Positions 55,726-63,990 of a stretch of 64,000 nt of DNA are shown here, piece after piece. The stretch is from assembly GCA_963712995.1 (NCBI GenBank), contig CAVQKH010000016.1, positions 1-64,000 on the forward strand, given 5' to 3'. Source of the DNA: GCA-003244245 sp963712995. Its GTDB lineage: Bacteria > Actinomycetota > Actinomycetes > Mycobacteriales > Pseudonocardiaceae. The notes below the pieces were generated by a model that was not told the origin of the DNA, did no database searches, and saw nothing but the letters and a program-made list of their open reading frames with translations. Each line of letters begins with the position of its first letter. The stretch's first letter is position 1. The position numbers and the translations under genes were made by a program.

Positions 55726-57213
55726 GTGACCACCCCGACGCTGTGCCTCACCGATGCCTCGGTGACCACTGCGACTGTCGATGCGCTCGTGGTGGGGACC
55801 GCCTCCGGCGAGGAGGGTCCCCGGCTGCTTGCAGGCAATGAGGAGATCGACGCCGCGTTCGACGGTGCGCTCCTCGAGTTACTCCGCGTGCTGGGCGCCT
55901 GCGGCAAAGCCGATGAGGTGATCAAGATACCCACCCGCGGGGTCATCAGTGCTCCGCTACTCCTCGCCACCGGTCTCGGCGAGGTCGACGGCCAGCCCAG
56001 CAGCGAGCAGGTGCGCCGAGCTGCTGGGGCGGCATCCCGGGCGCTGTCGGGCACCGCTCGGGCGATCACCACACTGTCCCGGGTCGACCTGACCGCCGCC
56101 GCGGAGGGCAGCGCCTTGGGCAGTTACGCGTTCACTGCCTACCGTTCCGAGAACAACAACGGGCCGCTGGGCCAGATGGACCTGTCGGTGCCCTCGGCCA
56201 GTGACGCTGGGGCGACACGAGACCTCGCCAGGGCCGCCGCGATCGCCGAAGCGGTCGCGGCCGCGCGGGACCTGGTGAACACCCCACCCAACGATCTCTA
56301 CCCGGCCTCGTTCGCCGATCGCGCCGTGACGATGGCACAGGCCGCGGGGCTTCGCACTGACGTGCTCGATGAGAAGGCGCTGCGCCGCGAGGGTTACGGC
56401 GGCATCCTGGGCGTGGGTGGCGGCTCGTCCCGGCCGCCCCGGCTGGTCCGGCTGCACTACGCCCCCACCGCCCCGAGAGCGAAGGTGGCTCTGATCGGGA
56501 AGGGGATCACCTTCGACACCGGTGGTATCTCGATCAAACCGGCCGCGAAGATGGAAGAGATGACCATGGACATGGCCGGCGCGGCGGCCGTGGTCGTCAC
56601 CACGGTGCTCGCCGCCCGGCTGGAACTGCCGGTGGAAGTGATCGCCACAGTGCCGATGGCCGAGAACATGCCCTCGGCCACCGCATACCGGCCCGGCGAC
56701 GTGCTCACCATGTACGGCGGCACCACCGTCGAAGTACTCAACACCGACGCCGAGGGCCGGCTCATCCTCGCCGACGCGCTGGTCCGCGCGGCGCAGGATG
56801 CCCCGGACTACCTGATCGACACCGCCACGCTCACGGGGGCTCAGATCATCGCGCTGGGCAACCGCACCCCGGGGATCATGGGCACCCCCGAGTTCCGGGA
56901 CCGGGTCACCACGATCTCCCAGCAGGTCGGGGAAAACGGGTGGGCCATGCCGCTACCGGAGCATCTGCGCTCCGATCTGGACTCCAAGCTCGCCGACATC
57001 GCCAACGTGGCCAGCCACCGCTGGGGCGGCATGCTCGCGGCCGGCGTGTTCCTGTCCGAGTTCGTTCCCGATGACATCCCCTGGGCGCACCTCGACATCG
57101 CGGGCCCGGCCTACAACACAGGGTCACCGTGGGGATACACCGGCAAGGGAGGTACCGGCGTGCCGGTGCGCACCCTGGCGGCGGTCCTGGCGGACATCGC
57201 CGAACACGGCTGA
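55726..57213 (+). CDS. pepA: Leucyl aminopeptidase (M17)
   Basis: 495 residues from a GTG behind GAGGAG. The metal and active-site motifs KVALIGKGITFDTGGISIKP and GTTVEVLNTDAEGRLILADA (NTDAEGRL signature) are intact. LIDTATLTGAQIIALGNRTP and WAHLDIAGPAYNTG complete the C-terminal catalytic domain. A cytosolic, hexameric exopeptidase with two metals; some family members also bind DNA. Position as Rv2213. The short gap to gcvT is divergent. Confidence 0.95.
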   Translation: MTTPTLCLTDASVTTATVDALVVGTASGEEGPRLLAGNEEIDAAFDGALLELLRVLGACGKADEVIKIPTRGVISAPLLLATGLGEVDGQPSSEQVRRAAGAASRALSGTARAITTLSRVDLTAAAEGSALGSYAFTAYRSENNNGPLGQMDLSVPSASDAGATRDLARAAAIAEAVAAARDLVNTPPNDLYPASFADRAVTMAQAAGLRTDVLDEKALRREGYGGILGVGGGSSRPPRLVRLHYAPTAPRAKVALIGKGITFDTGGISIKPAAKMEEMTMDMAGAAAVVVTTVLAARLELPVEVIATVPMAENMPSATAYRPGDVLTMYGGTTVEVLNTDAEGRLILADALVRAAQDAPDYLIDTATLTGAQIIALGNRTPGIMGTPEFRDRVTTISQQVGENGWAMPLPEHLRSDLDSKLADIANVASHRWGGMLAAGVFLSEFVPDDIPWAHLDIAGPAYNTGSPWGYTGKGGTGVPVRTLAAVLADIAEHG

Positions 57214-57225
57214 CTCGCCCGCCGG

Positions 57226-57555
57226 CTAGTTCCCCTGCTCGCGCTGACGCTGCCGGGCGGTGTGGTCTCGCATCCGTTGCGGGTATCCGACCAGGACGAC
57301 GTCGTAGATCGGGATCCCCAACCGTTCACCCAACCGCCGCGCGCCGTGGGCACCGTCGACTCTGCGCCGGGTCCACTCACCGTCGTGAGCGACGAGCACG
57401 ACGGTGGTCTCAGTGACCGCGGTGCGGGGCTCGACGAACGCCTCCACCCCGCTACGGGCGGCGGTCCACTGCTCGAGATGATTGATGTCGGCGCTCGAGG
57501 CCGCGCGCGTCGTCCCTGCGTGCCGCCTGCGCAGAAGCCGCTCCAGTACACCCAC
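57226..57555 (-). CDS. Conserved hypothetical protein near lpdA
   Basis: 109 residues from a GTG at 57555 with GAGGAG 9 bases upstream. It begins with a basic MGVLERLLRRRHAGTTR. The conserved core reads NHLEQWTAARSGVEAFVEPR, VTETTVVLVAHDGEWTRRRV and LGERLGIPIYDVVLVGYPQR. Proteins of this size and pattern occur between pepA and lpdA in Pseudonocardiales. No known catalytic motif. It lies on the opposite strand from both neighbours, 12 bases after pepA. Confidence 0.75.
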   Translation of the reverse strand: MGVLERLLRRRHAGTTRAASSADINHLEQWTAARSGVEAFVEPRTAVTETTVVLVAHDGEWTRRRVDGAHGARRLGERLGIPIYDVVLVGYPQRMRDHTARQRQREQGN

Positions 57556-57732
57556 CGTCGTCGCCTCCTCGACCGAGCTCTCCCGGCGATCACGTCAGTG
57601 CAACGCGCTTGCCAACGCCATTAATCCGCAGCGCTGCGATCTCGCCCACGTCGCCGACCGGCTGAGCATGGTGACAAGATGGGTATGTCGCCAAAACCCA
57701 CAGTACCGACGGCTACTTGAGGAGCGTCTGGA

Positions 57733-59118
57733 GTGACCAGCACCTCAGCGACGGGGACATCCACCGACCTGGTGATTCTCGGTGGCGGCTCGGGCGGTTA
57801 TGCCTGCGCGCTGCGGGCCGCACAGCTGGGTCTGACCGTCACCCTGGTGGAGAAGGACAAGCTGGGCGGCACCTGCCTGCACCGTGGTTGCATCCCGACC
57901 AAGGCGCTGCTGCAGGCCGCCGAGGTGGCCGACTCCGCTCGGGAGGGTCATCAGTTCGGGGTGAAGACCGCGCTCGAGGGCATCGACATGGGCGGTGTCA
58001 ACAAGTACAAGGACGGCGTCGTCGCCAGAATGTTCAAGGGTCTTCAGGGTCTGGTGTCCTCCCGGGGTATCAGCTACGTCGAGGGCACCGGCAAGCTCGT
58101 TGATGCGCACACCGTCGATGTCGACGGGCGCCGCTACACCGGGGGCAACATCGTGCTGGCCACCGGTTCCTATGCCAGGTCACTGCCGGGTCTTGAGATC
58201 GGTGGTCGGTTCATCACGAGCGATCAGGCGCTGAACCTGGATTATCTGCCGGATCGCGTGGTGGTGCTGGGCGGCGGTGTGATCGGAGCCGAGTTCGCCA
58301 GCGTCTGGCGTTCCTTCGGCGCCGAGGTGACCGTGGTCGAGGCGCTGCCCAGACTGCTCCCCGCAGAGGACGATTTCTGCTCCAAGCAGTTGGAGCGAGC
58401 CTTCCGCCGGCGCGGCATCACCTCCAGGACCGGGGTGCGATTCACCGGCGCCACCCAGTCCGACTCCGGGGTCACGGTGAACCTGGAGTCGGGGGAACAG
58501 CTCGAGGCCGATCTGCTGCTGGTCGCTGTCGGCCGGGGACCGAACACCGCTGAGGCCGGGTACGCCGAGGCCGGGGTACGGATGGAACGCGGCTTCGTGC
58601 TCACCGACGACCGGCTGCGGACCAACCTGCCGGGGGTGTACGCGCTGGGCGACATCGTGCCCGGGCTACAGCTCGCGCACCGAGGGTTCGCCCAGGGCAT
58701 CTTCCTGGCCGAGAACATCGCCGGGCGCAAACCCACTCCGATCGATGAGGACGGCATCCCGCGGGTGACCTACTGCGAGCCACAGGTGGCCTCGGTCGGA
58801 CTCACCGAGGCGCAGGCCAGGGAGCGCCACCACGAGATCGAGACGATCACCTACGATCTGGCCGGCAACGGCAAGAGCGTCATCCTGGCGACCAGGGGCG
58901 CGATCAAGCTGGTGCGCGCCAAGAACGGTCCGGTGCTCGGAGTACACATGGTGGGCGACCGAGTCGGCGAACTGATCGGCGAGGCTCAGCTGATCGTCAA
59001 CTGGGAGGCTTACCCGGAGGACGTTGCCGCGCTGGTGCACGCCCACCCGACGCAGAACGAAGCCCTCGGCGAGGCGCACCTGGCCTTGGCGGGCAAGCCG
59101 TTGCACGCGCACAGCTAG
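57733..59118 (+). CDS. lpdA: Dihydrolipoyl dehydrogenase (E3)
   Basis: 461 residues from a GTG. FAD motif VILGGGSGGYACALRAAQLG, redox disulfide KLGGTCLHRGCIPTKALLQA, NAD site VVVLGGGVIGAEFASVWRSF, GVYALGDIVPG and the active His/Glu pair in VHAHPTQNEALGEAHLA. It reoxidises dihydrolipoyl groups of E2 enzymes and GcvH. It is 61 bases upstream of sucB and should be co-transcribed. Confidence 0.97.
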   Translation: MTSTSATGTSTDLVILGGGSGGYACALRAAQLGLTVTLVEKDKLGGTCLHRGCIPTKALLQAAEVADSAREGHQFGVKTALEGIDMGGVNKYKDGVVARMFKGLQGLVSSRGISYVEGTGKLVDAHTVDVDGRRYTGGNIVLATGSYARSLPGLEIGGRFITSDQALNLDYLPDRVVVLGGGVIGAEFASVWRSFGAEVTVVEALPRLLPAEDDFCSKQLERAFRRRGITSRTGVRFTGATQSDSGVTVNLESGEQLEADLLLVAVGRGPNTAEAGYAEAGVRMERGFVLTDDRLRTNLPGVYALGDIVPGLQLAHRGFAQGIFLAENIAGRKPTPIDEDGIPRVTYCEPQVASVGLTEAQARERHHEIETITYDLAGNGKSVILATRGAIKLVRAKNGPVLGVHMVGDRVGELIGEAQLIVNWEAYPEDVAALVHAHPTQNEALGEAHLALAGKPLHAHS

Positions 59119-59179
59119 CCGGGGACGACATCTCAGGCAACCCACAAGGGACGAAAGAGGACAGGAGTCGAGGCACCAG

Positions 59180-59584
59180 ATGGCGTACTCCGTGGCGATG
59201 CCAGCGCTCGGCGAGAGTGTCACCGAGGGAACAGTGACACGCTGGCTCAAACAGGAGGGTGATCCCGTCGAGGTCGATGAACCGCTGGTGGAGGTGTCCA
59301 CCGATAAGGTCGACACCGAGATTCCCTCGCCCGCGGCCGGAGTGCTGGAACGGATCGTCGTCCCGGAGGACGAGACCGTGAAGGTCGGCGCGGAGCTCGC
59401 GGTGATCGGCCACGCTTCCCAGCCCACCGCTTCCCAACCCACCACTTCCCAACCCACCACCTCCAGCCCACCACGCCCCAGCCCGCCACCCCACGGCACG
59501 CCGCGCCCAGTCGTACAGTGCCCGAGGGTGCCGGCCAACCGGCGCAGCGATCGGCCGTACGGCCCTCCTCCGGTAGGTCCGTAA
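59180..59584 (+). CDS. sucB: First lipoyl domain of sucB, separated by a frameshift
   Basis: 134 residues. MAYSVAMPALGESVTEGTVT opens a lipoyl domain with the target Lys in EVSTDKVDTEIPSPAAG. After the domain comes ASQPTASQPTTSQPTTSSPP, a Pro/Thr-rich linker. The frame then drifts out to a stop at 59584. In the +1-shifted frame the same bases read QPTTPQPATPRHAAPSRTVP and continue to the second lipoyl domain. A C appears to be missing near 59464, within repeats of TTCCCAACCCACCAC. So this is the front of the downstream gene cut off by one base. Confidence 0.85.
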   Translation: MAYSVAMPALGESVTEGTVTRWLKQEGDPVEVDEPLVEVSTDKVDTEIPSPAAGVLERIVVPEDETVKVGAELAVIGHASQPTASQPTTSQPTTSSPPRPSPPPHGTPRPVVQCPRVPANRRSDRPYGPPPVGP

Positions 59585-60891
59585 CGATGCCCGCCCTCGG
59601 TGAGAGCGTCACCGCGGGAACCGTGACCCGATGGCTCAAGCAGGTCGGTGACACCGTCGAGGTGGACGAGCCGCTCGTCGAGGTGTCCACCGACAAGGTC
59701 GACACCGAGATCCCTTCCCCGGTGGCGGGTACCGTCGTGGAGATCCTGGTTGCGCAGGACGAGACTGTCGCCGTCGGCGCTGCCCTGGCCACGGTGGGTG
59801 ACCGCGAGACCGCTCCGGCGCCCGCCCATCCGGATCAGTCCGAGCCATCCATCCCACCGCGACCAACTGCCCAGCCCGAGCGGGAGGCGGTCACCGAGTC
59901 CGGTGCGGACCACAGCGGCGCGCCGTACGTGACGCCCCTGGTTCGCAAGCTGGCCACCGAGCACGGGATCGACCTGGCGACGGTACAAGGCACTGGGGTG
60001 GGGGGCCGGATCCGCAAGCAGGACGTGCTCGCCGCAGTCGAAGCGCCTCCACCCGAACCGTCACCGACGTCACCACCCCAGCCGACCTCACCACCCCAGC
60101 CGACCTCACCACCCCAGCGGCCATCCACCACGACGCCGCCCGTGGCTCTACCGCCGGCGCCAGGCTCCGAACTGCGTGGCCGGACCGAGAAGATGTCCCG
60201 GATGCGCAGCGTCATCGCCAAGCGGATGGTGGAATCGCTCCAGGTCTCCGCGCAGCTCACCACGGTGGTCGAGGCCGACATCACCCGTCTCGCGCGGCTG
60301 CGGGATCGAGCCAAGCGGGACTTTGAGGCCACCGAGGGCGTCAAGTTGTCGTTCCTGCCATTCTTCGCCCAGGCATGCGTCGAGGCGCTCAAGCAGCATC
60401 CGAAGGTGAACGCCTCGATCGACACCGACAAGGGTGAGGTCACCTACCACAACGCGGAGCACCTCGGCATCGCCGTCGATACCGACCGTGGCCTGCTGGT
60501 GCCGGTGATCCACGATGCGGGCGATCTCAACATCGCCGGCCTGGCACGCCGGATTGCCGACCTCGCCGCTCGGACCAGGACGAACAAGATCACTCCGGAC
60601 GAAATGAGCGGCGGCACCTTCACCCTCAGCAACACCGGCTCGCGGGGCGCGCTATTCGACACCCCGATCATCCTGCAGCCCCAGGTCGGGATCCTCGGCA
60701 CCGGCAGCGTGGTCAAGCGAGCTGTGGTGCTCTCCGATGAGGACGGGGACACCATCGCGGTTCGCTCGATCATCTACCTGGCGCTGTCCTACGACCACCG
60801 ACTGGTCGACGGCGCCGACGCAGCCCGCTTCCTCAACACCATCAAACAACGTCTCATCGACGCCGACTTCGAACACGACCTAGGCCTCTAG
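59518..60891 (+). CDS. sucB: Dihydrolipoamide acyltransferase (E2), second lipoyl and catalytic domains
   Basis: 457 residues if started at the GTG at 59518. The second lipoyl domain is MPALGESVTAGTVTRWLKQ with STDKVDTEIPSPVAG. A Pro-rich linker and a peripheral-subunit-binding domain (VTPLVRKLATEHGIDLATV, VGGRIRKQDVLAAV) follow, then another linker with 18-base repeats (TSPPQPTSPPQ). The catalytic domain has RMRSVIAKRMVESLQVSAQL and the acyltransferase His in YDHRLVDGADAARFLNTIKQ. It transfers the acyl group of the 2-oxoacid dehydrogenase complex. Whether the full two-lipoyl protein is made depends on the frameshift at about 59464. Confidence 0.92.
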   Translation: MPEGAGQPAQRSAVRPSSGRSVTMPALGESVTAGTVTRWLKQVGDTVEVDEPLVEVSTDKVDTEIPSPVAGTVVEILVAQDETVAVGAALATVGDRETAPAPAHPDQSEPSIPPRPTAQPEREAVTESGADHSGAPYVTPLVRKLATEHGIDLATVQGTGVGGRIRKQDVLAAVEAPPPEPSPTSPPQPTSPPQPTSPPQRPSTTTPPVALPPAPGSELRGRTEKMSRMRSVIAKRMVESLQVSAQLTTVVEADITRLARLRDRAKRDFEATEGVKLSFLPFFAQACVEALKQHPKVNASIDTDKGEVTYHNAEHLGIAVDTDRGLLVPVIHDAGDLNIAGLARRIADLAARTRTNKITPDEMSGGTFTLSNTGSRGALFDTPIILQPQVGILGTGSVVKRAVVLSDEDGDTIAVRSIIYLALSYDHRLVDGADAARFLNTIKQRLIDADFEHDLGL

Positions 60892-60907
60892 CCAGCTCAG
60901 CACTGGC

Positions 60908-60970
60908 GCCATTCGGAGCCGAATGACGGTTTCAGCCGCCCGGGAAGCGTCATTCGGAGCCGAATAGCGG
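60908..60970. repeat. Two palindromes CATTCGGAGCCGAATG upstream of the DUF559 gene
   Basis: GCCATTCGGAGCCGAATGAC at 60908-60927 and TCATTCGGAGCCGAATAGCG at 60950-60969 share the core palindrome. They lie 17 and 59 bases after the sucB stop. The same core recurs twice beyond the DUF559 gene, so this 1.1-kb segment is bounded by matching palindromes. Confidence 0.85.
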
Positions 60971-61067
60971 AAAGAGCACCGAGCAGACCTGCCTAGCTGT
61001 GGATAAGTTCGGGCTGCCTGTGGATGGGCGTTTGGATGATGGGGCGTATGGCGGCACAGTTCAGCGC

Positions 61068-61943
61068 ATGGCAACAGAGCTGAGACTCAGGCCGCCGGCT
61101 GCGGTGTTCAAAGGAACCAATGCGGTGTCGGCGGGCGCACTGACCCGTAGCCAGTTGCGGGGTCCGACGGTGAGGCGACTGTTTCATGGCGTCTACGCAC
61201 TCCGGGACGAGCCGCTGACGCACGAGCTGCGATGCGCAGCGGCTGCCCTCGCGCTGCCGCCGGAAACGGTGATCACCGGCAGATCAGCGGCTGGCCTGTG
61301 GGGAGTGCAGCTGGCTCGCGCCCAGGACTGCGTCCAGGTCGTGGTCCCGGACGGCACTCGCATTGCCCGGCGCGCCGGCCTGGACGTGCGGCGGACCCTC
61401 GTCAGAGCCGACGAGAGCACACCGTGGTCCGCCCTCGCTGTCGCGACTCCCTTGCGGACGACCCTCGACCTGCTACTCGACCGGCCGCTGCCGGATGCCG
61501 TCGCCGATCTCGATGCCGTGCTGCGAGCGGGTCTGGTCACCTTGCCAGCGGTCGCGGCAATGGTCGAGGAACGCTCGGACAAGGGCATCGTGCTGGCCCG
61601 CCGCGCCGTGCACCTCGCCGATGCCCGGGCAGAATCCCGGCCAGAATCGCGGGTCCGGGTCTGGCTCGCATTGGACGGCCTGCACCCCGTGCCGCAGTAC
61701 TGGATTGAGGACTCAACAGGCCGGCTAGCCCGGGCGGATCTGGCGTTTCCTGAGCACAAAGTCGCGGTGGAGTACGACGGTTCCTGGCGCGACGGCCAGC
61801 TCTGGGCACTCAACAGAGACCGGGATCGACTCAACCGAGTGCAGGCTGCCGGCTGGGAGATCGTTTTCGTCACAGCCCAGCTCCTCCATGACCCGGCCCG
61901 TATGGTCCGCACAATCCGCGCCGCTCTCGACCGCCGCAGCTGA
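61068..61943 (+). CDS. DUF559 / AbiEi-type nuclease-fold protein
   Basis: 291 residues from an ATG at 61068 (an in-frame start at 60999 is also open). N-terminal half: SQLRGPTVRRLFHGVYALRD and AAAALALPPETVITGRSAAGLWG, a winged-helix pattern like AbiEi antitoxin proteins. C-terminal half: RLARADLAFPEHKVAVEYDG, then WALNRDRDRLNRVQAAGW and EIVFVTAQLLHDPARM, the Vsr-like DUF559 fold with acidic residues Asp and Glu at the catalytic place. Such proteins are widespread in actinobacteria and lack a tested function. It interrupts the sucB-TIGR01777-lipB order seen in mycobacteria. Palindromes bound it on both sides. Confidence 0.75.
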   Translation: MATELRLRPPAAVFKGTNAVSAGALTRSQLRGPTVRRLFHGVYALRDEPLTHELRCAAAALALPPETVITGRSAAGLWGVQLARAQDCVQVVVPDGTRIARRAGLDVRRTLVRADESTPWSALAVATPLRTTLDLLLDRPLPDAVADLDAVLRAGLVTLPAVAAMVEERSDKGIVLARRAVHLADARAESRPESRVRVWLALDGLHPVPQYWIEDSTGRLARADLAFPEHKVAVEYDGSWRDGQLWALNRDRDRLNRVQAAGWEIVFVTAQLLHDPARMVRTIRAALDRRS

Positions 61944-61950
61944 TACCGAT

Positions 61951-62018
61951 CGCCATTCGGAGCCGAATCGCGGTTCTGTGCCCTCCGAGACCGCCATTCG
62001 GCTCCGAATGGCGGTCTC
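61951..62018. repeat. Two palindromes CATTCGGAGCCGAATG-type downstream of the DUF559 gene
   Basis: 61951-61973 has CGCCATTCGGAGCCGAATCG. 61987-62018 is a palindrome with 15-base arms around a central CT (core GCCATTCGGCTCCGAATGGC). They match the pair at 60908-60970. The second could serve as a terminator for the DUF559 gene. Confidence 0.85.
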
Positions 62019-62032
62019 CGCGTCAGGTGAGG

Positions 62033-62345
62033 TCAGTCGAACATGTTGACCATGGAAGCGACGTCGCCCGGGTCGCTGATCAGGTACCCACCGAGCGGTC
62101 CGTCGAACTAGCCCAATGGCGGGTCGACCTCAGGATCAGCGAAATGCAGGACGGTGAAGTTGCTGCCGATCCCGACATGATCCCAAGTTATCGACCGCAG
62201 AACCTGGATGGTGACGACGGCAGGATCCCCACCCTCGAACTTGTTGTGACGCTGTGGCCAGCGCTTTGAAGACTCCGCCGACGAACGTGAACGCGGTGAA
62301 GGCCGGTCCCGCACCGTAATCACGGACAGGGGTCGCGGAGTTGGC
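62033..62345 (-). pseudogene. Remnant of a DUF397 / Scr1-type (DUF5753) regulator pair
   Basis: On the minus strand, 62345-62264 reads ATPVRDYGAGPAFTAFTFVG, like the end of DUF397 proteins (VRDs..p.GPaL.FT...F..GV). In another frame, 62250 onward reads FEGGDPAVVTIQVLRSITWD, GSNFTVLHFADPEVDPPLG, then a TAG at 62108-62110, then FDGPLGGYLISDPGDVASMV and NMFD with a stop at 62033. The second part is the C-terminus of the Scr1/DUF5753 helix-turn-helix regulators, with a nonsense codon in place of an aromatic codon. These two families are normally adjacent genes in actinobacteria. No intact N-terminus remains. Confidence 0.6.
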
Positions 62346-62368
62346 GCGGAAGGCGAGAAGATCTCCCC

Positions 62369-63259
62369 ATGCGCGTGGTGGTCGCGGGGTCGTCGGGTCT
62401 GATCGGTACAGCGCTGGTGGCGCTGTTGCGCCAAGCAAGTCATGACGTGCTCCGGTTGGTGCGCAGGGGTCCACGAGCCCCCGACGAGCGGGCCTGGGAC
62501 CCCTCGGCGGCGACGATAGACCCCGGCACCCTGGATGGCGTTGACGCCGTGGTGAATCTGTGCGGCACGGCGATGGGTGACCGGCGCTGGTCCGGCGAGG
62601 TCAAACAGTCCATCCGGGACAGCCGCATCGGCCCCACCGAGGTGCTCGCCGCGGCCGTCGCCGAGCACCAGGTTCCGGTGCTGGTCAACGCCTCCGCGGT
62701 GGGTTACTACGGCGACACCGGGGACCGCGAGGTCGACGAGACCGCGCCGATGGGCTCGGGTTTCCTCGCCCAGGTCTGCCGCGATTGGGAGGCGGCGACG
62801 GGGGCCGCGCAACGAGCCGGGGCACGGGTGGTCCGGGTGCGCACCGGCCTGGTGATCTCTCCAGCAGGTGGGTTGATGGGCCAACTCAAGCCACTGTTCG
62901 CGGTCGGGCTGGGCGGCCGGCTGGGCAGTGGGCAGCAGTACATGCCGTGGATCTCGCTCGATGATGAGGTGGGCGCGATCCGCTTCGTCCTGGAACACGA
63001 CGAGCTGTCCGGGCCGGTCAATCTCAGCGGCCCGGACCCGGTGACCAACGCCGAGTTCACCAGGGCGCTGGGCGAGGCGATGCACCGTCCGGCCCCACTC
63101 GTGGTGCCGGCCTTCGCGCTGCGGCTGGCCCGCGGCGCCGAGATGGTCGACGAAATGGCGCTGAGCGGGCAACGAGCAATACCTGGGGCGTTGCGCGAAC
63201 ACGGCTACCCGTTCCAGCACCCGACGTTGTCCGCCGCGCTGACCGCGGCGCTGGAGTAG
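62369..63259 (+). CDS. TIGR01777 family SDR epimerase-like protein
   Basis: 296 residues. NAD-binding start MRVVVAGSSGLIGTALVALL, then VDAVVNLCGTAMGDRRWSGE, VLVNASAVGYYGDTGDREVD (YYG signature), RTGLVISPAGGLMGQLKPLF and PWISLDDEVGAIRFVLEHDE. The C-terminal DUF1731 portion (ALRLARGAEMVDEMALSGQR) is present. This is the Rv2216 position between E2 and lipB. An epimerase/dehydratase fold, substrate not known; some relatives are linked to cell division in E. coli (YfcH). Confidence 0.92.
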   Translation: MRVVVAGSSGLIGTALVALLRQASHDVLRLVRRGPRAPDERAWDPSAATIDPGTLDGVDAVVNLCGTAMGDRRWSGEVKQSIRDSRIGPTEVLAAAVAEHQVPVLVNASAVGYYGDTGDREVDETAPMGSGFLAQVCRDWEAATGAAQRAGARVVRVRTGLVISPAGGLMGQLKPLFAVGLGGRLGSGQQYMPWISLDDEVGAIRFVLEHDELSGPVNLSGPDPVTNAEFTRALGEAMHRPAPLVVPAFALRLARGAEMVDEMALSGQRAIPGALREHGYPFQHPTLSAALTAALE

Positions 63260-63303
63260 CACGCGTAGCCGAGGAGTCCTGCACCCGGCGTAGTCTCGCG
63301 CTC

Positions 63304-63990
63304 GTGACCGTCGCCACCCGATCCTGCCGGGCCGCCCGGACTCCGGTCGAGGTCCGCCAGCTCGGCACCATCGACTATGCCCAGGCCTGGGCGCTGCAAC
63401 GGGAGCTGGCCACCGCCCGAGCGGAGGACACCGGGCCCGACGTGCTGCTGCTGCTCGAGCACCCCTCGGTGTACACCGCGGGCCGGCGAACCACACCGGC
63501 TGACCGGCCTGACGAAGGTATCCCGGTGATCGACGTCGACCGTGGCGGAAAGATCACCTGGCACGGGCCGGGCCAGCTCGTCGGCTACCCCTTGATCGCG
63601 TTGACCGAGCCGCTCGACGTCGTCGACTTCGTGCGGCGCCTGGAACAGGCGCTGATCGCCGTGTGCACCGAGCTGGGCCTGGACACCGGGCGGATCGCGG
63701 GACGGTCCGGAGTGTGGCTGGCGGCTGACCCCGCGACCGGCCGCCCGCAGCGCAAGATCGCCGCAATCGGGGTCCGGGTCAGCCGGGGGGTGACCATGCA
63801 CGGCTTCGCGTTGAACTGCGAGCCGGATTTGTCGGCATTCGACCGGATCGTGCCCTGCGGCATCACCGACGCCGGTGTGACGTCCATCACCGCCGAGTTG
63901 GGCCGGCCGGTACCCGTGGCGCAGGTGCGGCCCGCCGTGCAGCGTGCCGTCCTCGATGCGCTCGACGGCGTGCTGGCCGTGCGCCCGTAG
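63304..63990 (+). CDS. lipB: Lipoyl(octanoyl) transferase
   Basis: 228 residues from a GTG; the stop at 63988-63990 is inside the window. It moves octanoyl from acyl carrier protein to lipoyl domains. LLLLEHPSVYTAGRRTT, GGKITWHGPGQLVGYPLIAL, the catalytic Lys151 in RKIAAIGVRVSRGVTMHGFA and Cys185 in VPCGITDAGVTSI match LipB fully. It sits near lpdA and sucB, whose products use lipoyl groups. lipA, which usually follows, would lie just past the right edge. Confidence 0.96.
   Translation: MTVATRSCRAARTPVEVRQLGTIDYAQAWALQRELATARAEDTGPDVLLLLEHPSVYTAGRRTTPADRPDEGIPVIDVDRGGKITWHGPGQLVGYPLIALTEPLDVVDFVRRLEQALIAVCTELGLDTGRIAGRSGVWLAADPATGRPQRKIAAIGVRVSRGVTMHGFALNCEPDLSAFDRIVPCGITDAGVTSITAELGRPVPVAQVRPAVQRAVLDALDGVLAVRP

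Noticed and set aside
59400..59590. Programmed frameshifting in sucB
   Set aside because: No clear slippery heptamer or downstream pseudoknot was found; a lost base in the repeat explains the data more simply.
62108..63496. Long minus-strand open frame opposite the TIGR01777 gene and lipB
   Set aside because: Antisense of two recognised genes; only the end near 62108-62250 shows real (degraded) protein similarity.
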